Assembly (NCBI GenBank): GCA_035415815.1
Contig: DAOOGR010000001.1
Coordinates: forward strand, 62,001 to 126,000
Source: Rectinema sp003452735
Lineage (GTDB): Bacteria; Spirochaetota; Spirochaetia; Treponematales; Rectinemataceae
Length of the DNA stretch: 64,000 nt
Reading direction: 5' to 3'
Positions within the stretch are counted from its first letter, which is position 1. The number at the start of each line of letters is the position of its first letter. A program made the position numbers and the translations under genes. Below, piece by piece: positions 27,875 through 35,660 of the stretch. The notes beneath the pieces are model-generated. The model was given only the letters and a program-made list of their open reading frames with translations. It had not been told where the DNA came from and did no database searches.

Positions 27875-28270
27875 ATGGGTTTCTTCAGCATATTGCTGCT
27901 TGTTATCTTTGTAATTGTATGCCTCCTGCTTATCTTTTTTGTGATTATCCAAGATGAAGAATCTGATTCAATAGGGGGGATTTTTGCAAGCGGTGCTCAG
28001 AGCGCCTTTGGTTCTAGGACATCGAATATTGTGGTGCGGATAACCTATGTGCTTGGCGGTCTATTCTTTGTCATCGCCTTTTCCCTTGCAATATTGAATA
28101 AATCTTCAACAGGGAATATCCAGAAAGTAGTAGAACAAGAATCTACCCAAACAGCGACTAGCGAATGGTGGAATTCCCAGGGCGATGGGGATCAGTCTGT
28201 CCAAAGTCAGCTTGCGCCACAGGACCAGACAACCCAACCAGAGGGGCTTAATACACCCGCCACTAAATAG
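27875..28270 (+). CDS. secG: preprotein translocase subunit SecG
   Basis: Small membrane subunit of the SecYEG channel. A first membrane helix (about residues 2-24) is followed by the conserved FFVIIQDEESDSIGGIF and FGSRTSN segment, then a second helix (about 60-78). The C-terminal tail (about 80-131) is Gln/Thr/Ser-rich and longer than average. A GAGAGAGA-type ribosome site precedes the ATG. Position after tpiA is the common order. Confidence 0.9.
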   Translation: MGFFSILLLVIFVIVCLLLIFFVIIQDEESDSIGGIFASGAQSAFGSRTSNIVVRITYVLGGLFFVIAFSLAILNKSSTGNIQKVVEQESTQTATSEWWNSQGDGDQSVQSQLAPQDQTTQPEGLNTPATK

Positions 28271-28416
28271 CTCTTTTCCCGCTTAATTCAAAAGGCTGGA
28301 ACCCAAAGGAAGGCACGGAAGCGTGTTATTCTGTGCTTTTATTCTATGAAGAATTAGTGTGAAATTGCGTATTCAATACGTAACTAGCTAATTCATATGG
28401 ATGTTTTCTAATTATT

Positions 28417-28815
28417 ATGCGAATTGGAATAAATGCTATTGGATCAAGAAGACTTTCTTCAGTTTCTAATGCAATGCTGCATTCATTGAAAGAGAAAGGT
28501 CATGATTCAATTCTGACATCAGAATATTCCTATAGCCTTGGATCCTTTGATTTCCTTATCTTTCTAACGGAACCAAAGGGTATGTTTGGTGGTCTCTTGT
28601 CCTCAGTTGCTCAGGATCTGGCAAAATCTGGAGATCTAGTGGGGAAACGTTGTCTTGCTATGGTGCAAAAAAGAGGATTCAGATCAAGTCATACACTTAA
28701 GAAATTTATGGAAGCACTAGAGCACGAGGGCCTAGTGATCGTACAAGGCGAAGTCTTTTCCAATATCGATACTGCGATTCATATAATCGCGGAGGTTCCT
28801 CTGAAACGCGGATGA
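28417..28815 (+). CDS. hypothetical protein, possibly flavodoxin-like fold
   Basis: A 132-residue protein beginning MRIGINAIGSRRLSS and containing alternating strands and helices with a Gly-rich loop (KGMFGGLLSS). The pattern resembles a flavodoxin-like fold, but no cofactor motif is certain. The following J-domain gene starts 3 nt after its stop, so they are cotranscribed. No clear ribosome site precedes the ATG. Confidence 0.5.
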   Translation: MRIGINAIGSRRLSSVSNAMLHSLKEKGHDSILTSEYSYSLGSFDFLIFLTEPKGMFGGLLSSVAQDLAKSGDLVGKRCLAMVQKRGFRSSHTLKKFMEALEHEGLVIVQGEVFSNIDTAIHIIAEVPLKRG

Positions 28816-28818
28816 ACA

Positions 28819-29673
28819 ATGAAAAATTATTATGAGATTCTTGGTGTAGAACAAGATTCGAGCCAAAAGGATATAAAAAGCGCATTTAGAAGACAAGCAA
28901 AGCGTCTCCATCCAGATATGTATTATTCTACAGGGAAAGCCAGATCTGAGGAGTCACCTGCAACGCTTCGCGAATCAGCCATGAGGCTTATCCTCGAGGC
29001 ATATAAGATATTATCTGATGCTGAAAAACGAAGAATCTACGATAGAGAGCTTCAAAGGAAAGAGAAAGAGAACAAAGGATTTGATTATCGCGAATTCCTT
29101 AAAATGCGAGCAGACGATCCTCAAAGCCAAGCAAAACTGATAGTTTTTGATCTTCTGCATGGTTTCGAGGAAGAAGCAATATGGATCTATGAAAGGAGTA
29201 AGAGCTTTCAAGATTTCCGGCTTGAGCGTTGGCTCGAGCGTGGAGAAGCCATGGATTGCGAGTACTGCATCGCAGAGGAATATGAAAAGCGAGGCAAATA
29301 CATCAAGGCTTACCAGATCTACAAGAAGGTTATACAGATGGAGATGGAAAAGCCCTGGTTTAGGTACTACTTTGATGTTGTCGCTCTTCAATTTAGGTTG
29401 CTTGTTTTGCAGAAATTGCCTGGAAAGATAGACGAAGACGATTATCTAGATAGGCTAGATGAAGCGATTGAATTAGGAATTTCGCCGCGAGAGACTGCGC
29501 AATATCTTAGAAAAAAAGTCGAAATCTTAGTGCATAGAGGAGAAGCAGACAGAGCCGCAGAAACTCTCATGCAAATATCGCAGATCTATCCCAAGCTTGC
29601 TGGCTTTGATGCATTGCACGCAAAAGTTCAGCGTGCACTTGAGCAGCAGGTTGCACAAGATAGGGTATACTGA
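28819..29673 (+). CDS. J-domain (DnaJ-like) protein with helical repeat C-terminal region
   Basis: Residues 1-75 are a J domain: YYEILGVEQDSSQKDIKSAF, the HPD signature at about residues 36-38, and the last helix AYKILSDAEKRRIYD. It should stimulate an Hsp70 ATPase. The rest (about 80-284) lacks the Gly/Phe, zinc-finger and CTD regions of true DnaJ and instead looks like TPR-type helix pairs (EEYEKRGKYIKAYQIYKKV, HRGEADRAAETL). It is therefore a type III J protein with a client or tethering role that cannot be specified. Confidence 0.85.
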   Translation: MKNYYEILGVEQDSSQKDIKSAFRRQAKRLHPDMYYSTGKARSEESPATLRESAMRLILEAYKILSDAEKRRIYDRELQRKEKENKGFDYREFLKMRADDPQSQAKLIVFDLLHGFEEEAIWIYERSKSFQDFRLERWLERGEAMDCEYCIAEEYEKRGKYIKAYQIYKKVIQMEMEKPWFRYYFDVVALQFRLLVLQKLPGKIDEDDYLDRLDEAIELGISPRETAQYLRKKVEILVHRGEADRAAETLMQISQIYPKLAGFDALHAKVQRALEQQVAQDRVY

Positions 29674-29726
29674 CCAGCACCGTATCGTGCTTGTTAATAA
29701 ATAATATCGAGAGCGAGCATAATGTT

Positions 29727-30758
29727 ATGAAGAGAATAGCAACTTGTTTTTTAGTCTTTCTGTTTACAGCAATTTCAGCCTTTGCACAGACCAGCATAGA
29801 TAAACCAGCAGCAACAATAAAACTTGTAAAGCAAGAGGTTATTTCAGTTCGCCAGCTACGAACTGATGTTGAAAAGCTAGAGAATTCAGTAGGTGTAAAG
29901 CTGACATTAGATCAAAGAAAGGATGTTCTCGATGCGAGAATAAATAGTATGCTGTTCTTGCAGTTTTGCGAGCGCGAAAAAATCTCGGTATCGGAAGCTC
30001 AGGTAAATGCCGCGCTATCACAGCTCAGATCTCAGTTAGGTACAGGCGCCACAGATGCTGACCTAGAGAAATCACTTCGTGCTTCTGGCGTATTTGTAGA
30101 TCCTGCTACTTTTGTTCGTCAACGGTTGCTTTTCGAGACCTATATTCAAACCAAGAGACAAGATGAGCTAAAGGTTGCGCTCAAGGCACCGACTGCAGAT
30201 GAAATCTTGAAAGCCTATGATCTGGCAAAGGCTTCGCTTGTGAGACCTGATACAATTCGAATCAGTGTGATTTATGTGGATACTAAAGGTAAAACCAATG
30301 CCGAGATTGCAAAAGCAAAAGAGCTTATAAACTCAATCTCGGTCTCTCTCAAATCAAATCCTACAAAATTCGATGAATATGTGCTTCGCGCTAGCGATCA
30401 AGCTGGATACAAGGCAATTCCATCAATGTATCTAGAAAAGACTCAACAGAGCAAATCGATATTTGGCGATGAGTTTTTCAATGCGGCATTTCAAGCAAAT
30501 GTGGGCGAAATTACTCCCGTTATCGAAACGCCAGTGGGCTACAGGATTGTCCGTGTCAACGAATTTCTAGCTCAAAAGCAGCTGACACTCTCAGATCCAG
30601 TCCCAGGAAATCAAAATTTGACAGTGCAGGAGTTCCTTGCTATTCAGCTTGCATCCGAGAAACAACAAGCCTTTTTGAACAAGGCTGAAGCGGATCTCAT
30701 CGAAGCACTGCGTAAAGAAGCAACTATCAAGATTTATTCGGAAAACTTAAATTGGTAA
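29727..30758 (+). CDS. periplasmic parvulin-type peptidyl-prolyl isomerase (SurA/PrsA-like)
   Basis: A 343-residue exported chaperone candidate. A signal peptide (MKRIATCFLV..., ending SAFAQ) is followed by a SurA-like helical N domain (VISVRQLRTDVEKLE and following) and a parvulin domain at about residues 180-290 with FDEYVLRASDQ, GDEFFNAAFQ, VGEITPVIETPVGYRIVRV. The ATG at 29727 starts the signal peptide directly, and an in-frame ATG 12 codons upstream would add a polar extension. It lies between the J-domain gene and nusB. Role: folding of outer-membrane or periplasmic proteins. Confidence 0.82.
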   Translation: MKRIATCFLVFLFTAISAFAQTSIDKPAATIKLVKQEVISVRQLRTDVEKLENSVGVKLTLDQRKDVLDARINSMLFLQFCEREKISVSEAQVNAALSQLRSQLGTGATDADLEKSLRASGVFVDPATFVRQRLLFETYIQTKRQDELKVALKAPTADEILKAYDLAKASLVRPDTIRISVIYVDTKGKTNAEIAKAKELINSISVSLKSNPTKFDEYVLRASDQAGYKAIPSMYLEKTQQSKSIFGDEFFNAAFQANVGEITPVIETPVGYRIVRVNEFLAQKQLTLSDPVPGNQNLTVQEFLAIQLASEKQQAFLNKAEADLIEALRKEATIKIYSENLNW

Positions 30759-30770
30759 GGGACGATTCAG

Positions 30771-31190
30771 GTGGCTTCTAGAAGAAAGGCAAGAATTCTT
30801 GCAGTACAGGCTATATATGCTTGGGATATGTCTCATCAAGAACTTGAGGATATATTATCTTTCGAGTGGCTAGATGAGAATAAGAAAGCACGCTATGAAA
30901 TCGAGATTCTAGATTTTGCTAAATTGCTGATAATCGGGACTATTGAACAGATCGATTCTATCGATGATTTAATAAAAAAACATCTTGAACACTGGACCTT
31001 CGAAAGACTTCGAAAAGTTGATTTGGCAATTCTAAGGGTTGGAACATACAGCCTGGTATTTCAACAGGATATTCCAGCACAGATCAGCATCGACGAAGCG
31101 ATTGAAATTGCAAAAGAATACGGCAGTGAAGAATCTTACCGTTTTATTAATGGTGTGCTAGATGGCATAAGAAAGGACTTTTTCGGATAA
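30771..31190 (+). CDS. nusB: transcription antitermination protein NusB
   Basis: A small all-helical protein that with NusE binds boxA RNA during rRNA transcription. It begins with a GTG: ASRRKARILAVQAIYAWDM is the usual Arg-rich first helix. WTFERLRKVDLAILRVGTY and SIDEAIEIAKEYGSEESYRFINGVLDGI are family signatures. Length 139 is standard. It is 12 nt after the isomerase gene and 4 nt before map. Confidence 0.93.
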   Translation: MASRRKARILAVQAIYAWDMSHQELEDILSFEWLDENKKARYEIEILDFAKLLIIGTIEQIDSIDDLIKKHLEHWTFERLRKVDLAILRVGTYSLVFQQDIPAQISIDEAIEIAKEYGSEESYRFINGVLDGIRKDFFG

Positions 31191-31194
31191 CCAT

Positions 31195-31941
31195 ATGATT
31201 CGAATCAAAAATGAAAGGCAAATCGAGGGAATTCGATCATCCTGTGATTTGCTCTCTTTACTCTATGAGAAGCTAAAGCTTCAAGTGCAGCCCGGTAATA
31301 CGCCCAAGGATTTGGACAGATTTGCCTACGATTTTATAATAAAACATGGAGGAAAGCCCGCTTTTCTTGGATATGAGGGCTATCCTGCTACTCTCTGTAT
31401 TTCCGTAAATGAGGTAGTCATACACGGCATACCTAACGATAGGCCTTTCCATGAAGGCGATATAGTTGGCATAGATAGTGGTATCAACCTAAATGGTTAT
31501 TTCTCTGATGCAGCTATCACATTGCCTGTTGGATCCATAGCTCAGGAAACGCAAAAATTGCTAAAAGTAACGAGAGAAAGCCTTGAGCTTGCTATAGAAC
31601 AAGTAAAACCGCATGCGCGTGTTTCGGATATCTCTAGGGCTGTTTTTTCCCATGCAACCAAGAATGGGTTCAAACTGGTGCGACAATATTGCGGTCATGG
31701 AGTTGGACTAGAAATCCACGAAGACCCTCAAATTCCAAACTATGTCTCGCCAGGCCCCAATCCGAGGCTAATGCCAGGAATGGTCATAGCAATCGAGCCC
31801 ATGATCAATATAGGCACAAGCGATGTACGTGTGCTCGACGACGATTGGACAGTTGTAACGATGGATGGTTCGCTTTCAGCTCACTTTGAGCATACTGTTC
31901 TCGTAACTGATTCAGGACACGAAGTTCTAACGAAATGGTAA
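31195..31941 (+). CDS. map: type I methionine aminopeptidase
   Basis: Removes N-terminal methionine from new proteins. The metal ligands are readable: IDSG (first Asp), YFSDAAIT (second Asp), GHGVGLEIHE (His), AIEPM (Glu) and HFEHTVLV (Glu). Length 248 without an N-terminal zinc extension makes it type Ia. It starts 4 nt after nusB, so the two are cotranscribed. Confidence 0.95.
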   Translation: MIRIKNERQIEGIRSSCDLLSLLYEKLKLQVQPGNTPKDLDRFAYDFIIKHGGKPAFLGYEGYPATLCISVNEVVIHGIPNDRPFHEGDIVGIDSGINLNGYFSDAAITLPVGSIAQETQKLLKVTRESLELAIEQVKPHARVSDISRAVFSHATKNGFKLVRQYCGHGVGLEIHEDPQIPNYVSPGPNPRLMPGMVIAIEPMINIGTSDVRVLDDDWTVVTMDGSLSAHFEHTVLVTDSGHEVLTKW

Positions 31942-32058
31942 TATTTTTTCATTTCTTTTTCTAATTTTTTATCTATTTTAGAGTTCATGGAAGAGTTTAA
32001 TTTTATTATATTGGATACAGTTTGCAATTACTCTGTCAAATAACGGAGGATATCGACC

Positions 32059-33570
32059 ATGTCTTTAAGAAAGAAATTATATTCACGGGATTTTTTCGTC
32101 GCGAATCTTGTTATTCTTGGAATAGTATTAGGATTCGGCCTTGCATTTCTATTTAGGGCTCCAACATCAGAGAGCTCTTCTCTTCCAGTAGTCAAAGCCG
32201 AGAGTCCATCCATGATAAGCAGTCCCGACATTGAAGCTTCAATAGAGACTGCAGAATCAGTGCAGAATGCGCTGCGCAATATTGCAAAGACTGTACTCCC
32301 TTCGGTCGTAGAGCTCGATGTAGTTGAGGGTGTCCAGCAGACTCAACAACAAACGCCATCATTTCCATTTTATTTCTTCTTTGGGCCTGACAGTCCTTTT
32401 CCAGATCAATTCCAGCCCCAAGAAGGTCTCGGTTCTGGCGTAATAGTGCGGAGGACTGGGAAGACAGTCTATGTCTTGACCAATCATCATGTTGCAGGGA
32501 ATGCTACAAAGATTACCGTAAAGTTGAGCGATGGCCGTGAATACGAAGGCAAGCTCGTTGGATCAGATGAGCGGAAAGATATAGCTCTTGTAAAATTCGA
32601 GACAGATGATTCTGACATCGCGATTGCAAAGCTTGGCGATTCATCTAAATTACAAGTTGGAGATTTGGCAATCGCGGTTGGGAGTCCATTCGGTTATATC
32701 GCCTCAGTTACCGCTGGCATTATCAGCGCATTGGGGAGAACCGGAGGTCCGGAAGAAAATATCAATGATTTTATTCAAACCGATGCAGCAATTAACAAAG
32801 GTAATTCCGGAGGAGCTCTAGTAAACATCAACGGAGAAGTTATAGGCATAAATACATGGATTGCATCCCCTAGCGGAGGATCAGTGGGCCTAGGTTTTTC
32901 TATTCCTATAAATAATGTAAAAGATGCGATCGATGACCTTATAGTAAATGGAACTGTCAAATATGGCTGGTTAGGTGTAAGTCTCTCCAATATCTCTCAA
33001 GACAAGGCAAGTGCTAAAGAACTTGGTCTCGAAGGCAAGAAAGGTGCTTTTATCAGCCATGTTTTCATCAATGGTCCAGCAGATAAGGCTGGAATCTTGC
33101 CTGGAGATTTCATTACAGCCGTCAACGGAAAGACGATTCAGAGCACAGATGAACTGGTAAGGGTAGTGGGAGACATCAAACCTGGTTCTACGGTTAAATT
33201 GGAATTCATTCGAAGCGGAGTTGTGATGACTGCGAACACAAAAATTGAGCTTAGAGATAATGCGATTGCGTCGAACAATGCCAATATATTCCCAGGTGTG
33301 ACTGTTATTTCGCTCAAATCGGACTCTGTCGATCAGAAAAAAATACCCAGCGGAGTACGTGGAGCTCTTGTTGTCGATGTTCTTGCAAAATCGCCTGCGG
33401 CATCAATGGGCCTGCAGAGCGGAGACATTATCACTAAAATCAATAACAAGAACATCAGCGATCTTAAAGATTTCTACGAACTGCTAGCTAAAGAATCCGA
33501 GAAAAAGCTAGTTTTCACCGTCAATCGAAATGGGCAAACAATCGAGACCCTTGCTTATGTAAGGAAGTAA
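32059..33570 (+). CDS. HtrA/DegP-like serine protease with two PDZ domains
   Basis: A periplasmic quality-control protease anchored by an N-terminal membrane helix (about residues 14-33). The catalytic triad is His in TNHHVAG, Asp in RKDIALVKF and Ser in GNSGGALV. Two PDZ domains follow, the first around residues 300-390 (GAFISHVFINGPADKAGILPGD) and the second at about 420-503 (GALVVDVLAKSPAASMGLQSGD). It has a GGAGG-type site before the ATG. A strong terminator follows, so it is probably monocistronic. The closest named counterparts are DegQ/HtrA. Confidence 0.93.
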   Translation: MSLRKKLYSRDFFVANLVILGIVLGFGLAFLFRAPTSESSSLPVVKAESPSMISSPDIEASIETAESVQNALRNIAKTVLPSVVELDVVEGVQQTQQQTPSFPFYFFFGPDSPFPDQFQPQEGLGSGVIVRRTGKTVYVLTNHHVAGNATKITVKLSDGREYEGKLVGSDERKDIALVKFETDDSDIAIAKLGDSSKLQVGDLAIAVGSPFGYIASVTAGIISALGRTGGPEENINDFIQTDAAINKGNSGGALVNINGEVIGINTWIASPSGGSVGLGFSIPINNVKDAIDDLIVNGTVKYGWLGVSLSNISQDKASAKELGLEGKKGAFISHVFINGPADKAGILPGDFITAVNGKTIQSTDELVRVVGDIKPGSTVKLEFIRSGVVMTANTKIELRDNAIASNNANIFPGVTVISLKSDSVDQKKIPSGVRGALVVDVLAKSPAASMGLQSGDIITKINNKNISDLKDFYELLAKESEKKLVFTVNRNGQTIETLAYVRK

Positions 33571-33604
33571 GTATATATTCCTTTTCTAGGGAAAGTCATT
33601 CGAT

Positions 33605-33641
33605 AAGTGAAGCCTCCTTATGGAGGCTTCACTTGTTTTTT
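33605..33641 (+). terminator. intrinsic terminator of the htrA-like gene
   Basis: AAGTGAAGCCTCC (33605-33617) and GGAGGCTTCACTT (33622-33634) form a perfect 13-bp stem with a TTAT loop, followed by GTTTTTT. Confidence 0.9.
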
Positions 33642-33667
33642 CAAGGAGGCTTCACTTGTTTTTTCAA
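33622..33667 (+). repeat. tandem duplication of a terminator arm (2 x 23 bp)
   Basis: The 23-bp unit comprising the descending arm of the terminator plus its T tract (33622-33644) is repeated perfectly and immediately at 33645-33667. The second copy ends just before the ribosome site of the next gene. The ascending arm could pair with either copy. Confidence 0.9.
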
Positions 33668-33678
33668 GAAGGGATTCT

Positions 33679-34296
33679 ATGCATAAGGAATTCGTAACTT
33701 ACGATACAGTCCGAAATAATGCTATCAAGCTTGCCTATAAGATTTATAGAGATGGCTTTATTCCAGATATAATCTATGTTTCTCTTAGGGGTGGAGCCTA
33801 CATGGGCAATGTGATAAGCGAATATTTCAAGTTTGTAAAAGATGATGGGCGTCCTGTTTTTTATGCTGCAGTTGTAGCAAGGTCATATACTGGTTTTGAT
33901 CAACAAGAATCAATCAAGATCGATGGATGGACCTATAATCCCGATTTCCTGCGGCATGGCGATAAAGTGTTGCTCGTCGACGATGTTTTCGACTCGGGTC
34001 GAACCATAAACTATCTAGCTCGAGTTATAATGGAGCGAGGCTTGCCGAGAAGCGATGTAAAGATAGCGGTTCATGACTATAAGGTAAAAGATTATATACC
34101 TCAGCGCTTGCCTATCCTTCCAGATTATTGGTGTAGAAAGATTGAAGTGAAGTCCAAGGAGGATGAGCTTTGGATTCATTATATGAGCCATGAACTAGAA
34201 GGTCTTACTCAGCAAGAAATAGTAGAGCACTATCTCAAAGATGACCCTAGCCTAGCAGAGCCTATGAGTTTTGTGGCCAAAAAGAGCGCTTATTGA
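33679..34296 (+). CDS. phosphoribosyltransferase (hypoxanthine/xanthine-guanine type)
   Basis: A 205-residue type I phosphoribosyltransferase. The PRPP-binding motif is LLVDDVFDSGRTINYLA (about residues 103-115), with an earlier YVSLRGGAYMGNVIS loop. The purine-salvage type is suggested by length and by the Tyr/Trp-rich region near the C terminus (DYWCRKIEVK), but the exact base is not determinable. The ATG at 33679 follows GAAGGG. It is separated from the protease gene by the duplicated terminator. Confidence 0.82.
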   Translation: MHKEFVTYDTVRNNAIKLAYKIYRDGFIPDIIYVSLRGGAYMGNVISEYFKFVKDDGRPVFYAAVVARSYTGFDQQESIKIDGWTYNPDFLRHGDKVLLVDDVFDSGRTINYLARVIMERGLPRSDVKIAVHDYKVKDYIPQRLPILPDYWCRKIEVKSKEDELWIHYMSHELEGLTQQEIVEHYLKDDPSLAEPMSFVAKKSAY

Positions 34297-34322
34297 ATGA
34301 GCGTTAATTGAGCTAACAATAA

Positions 34323-35597
34323 TTAAATTACTGTACCATCAGGAACTATCTGATTCTTTGGAATGACGATAATTCCGTCCACTATATAATGAGTGCTATA
34401 TTCGCCTTCTTGGCGCACAAGAGTATCGATTCCAATGCGGCAGTTCGAGCCAATACGAGCATTCTTATCTATTATTGCTTGGCGTATGATAGAGCCACCT
34501 CCGATACCAATATCGGGAATATTCTTTCTGCGATTATCATCTTTTTCTGCTGCACTTTCGTAGTAGTCTGAACCCATACACACAACCCCATCAAGGCTAG
34601 CTCCTGATTCGATAACAGTGCGAATACCTACAATTGATCGAGTAATCGACGCATTAGTTATTATGCAACCATCGCTGGCCAGAGCTTGATTCAATGTGCA
34701 ATAGTTGAGTTTAGAAGCTGGCAAGTTGCGTGCATGCGTATATATTGGCGATTGTTCGTCATAAAAATTAAATTTTGGGTTTATGTCTGTGAGCTCGATA
34801 TTGGCTTCATAGAAGTTACGAACTGTTCCAATATCCTCCCAGTAACCATCGAAGACATATGCATTTACCTTTTCCTTTGAAACCACAAATGGAATAATCT
34901 CCTTGCCAAAATCATTCGCGTCCAGTTGCATGGTTTCCTCTATTAGGGAGGCATCGAATATATATATACCCATGCTTGCTAGATATGGTTTACTGGGATT
35001 GGCCGTGTCTGGTTTTAGGTCTTTTGGCACCTCATATTCATGGATGTCCTTAGTAGGACCAGGCTTTTCCAAGAAACTATCGATACTGCTATTTGCTTTT
35101 ATCTTAATAATTCCAAGATAGCTGGCAGTTTCTCGATCAACCAAGGTCCCTGCAACCGTAAGGCGACTGCCAGACTCGATATGTTCTTTGAACATCTCGG
35201 CTAGATCCATACGATAAAGCTGATCACCTGAGACAATCAAATAATGAGTCGGATTGTGTGGTCGGAAGTGAATAAGATTCTTTCTGACCGCATCCGCAGT
35301 TCCTTCATACCATCCAGAATGCGAATGAGTCTGTTCCGCAGCTAGAATTTCAACAAAGCCCTTAGAGAAACGGTCAAAATTGTAGGAACGATAGATGTGA
35401 AGGTGAAGGGAAGCTGAGTTGAATTGTGTGAGAATATAGATCTTCCTAAAGCCCGAATTGATACAGTTTGAGAGGGGTATGTCGACAATTCGGTATTTCC
35501 CACCAAACGGAACGGCAGGCTTGGCTCTCTCCTTTGTGAGGGGAAATAGACGAGTTCCCTTGCCGCCCCCTAACACGATAGAAAGAATTTCTGCCAT
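34323..35597 (-). CDS. glgC: glucose-1-phosphate adenylyltransferase
   Basis: Makes ADP-glucose for glycogen. The nucleotide loop LGGGKGTRLFPLT is at about residues 9-21, followed by AKPAVPFGGKYRIVDIPLSN. ADP-glucose-binding GTADAVRKN, SGDQLYRMD and IFDASLIEE-type segments follow, and the C-terminal part is a left-handed beta-helix (GSNCRIGIDTLV). At 424 residues it is of normal length. It stands alone on the minus strand, divergent from mrfA. Confidence 0.93.
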   Translation of the reverse strand: MAEILSIVLGGGKGTRLFPLTKERAKPAVPFGGKYRIVDIPLSNCINSGFRKIYILTQFNSASLHLHIYRSYNFDRFSKGFVEILAAEQTHSHSGWYEGTADAVRKNLIHFRPHNPTHYLIVSGDQLYRMDLAEMFKEHIESGSRLTVAGTLVDRETASYLGIIKIKANSSIDSFLEKPGPTKDIHEYEVPKDLKPDTANPSKPYLASMGIYIFDASLIEETMQLDANDFGKEIIPFVVSKEKVNAYVFDGYWEDIGTVRNFYEANIELTDINPKFNFYDEQSPIYTHARNLPASKLNYCTLNQALASDGCIITNASITRSIVGIRTVIESGASLDGVVCMGSDYYESAAEKDDNRRKNIPDIGIGGGSIIRQAIIDKNARIGSNCRIGIDTLVRQEGEYSTHYIVDGIIVIPKNQIVPDGTVI

Positions 35598-35660
35598 ATA
35601 TGCTCCTTTCTTATCAGCTGCTGATTTACCTTTTTTGTTTTGATGACTACAGTATAACTT

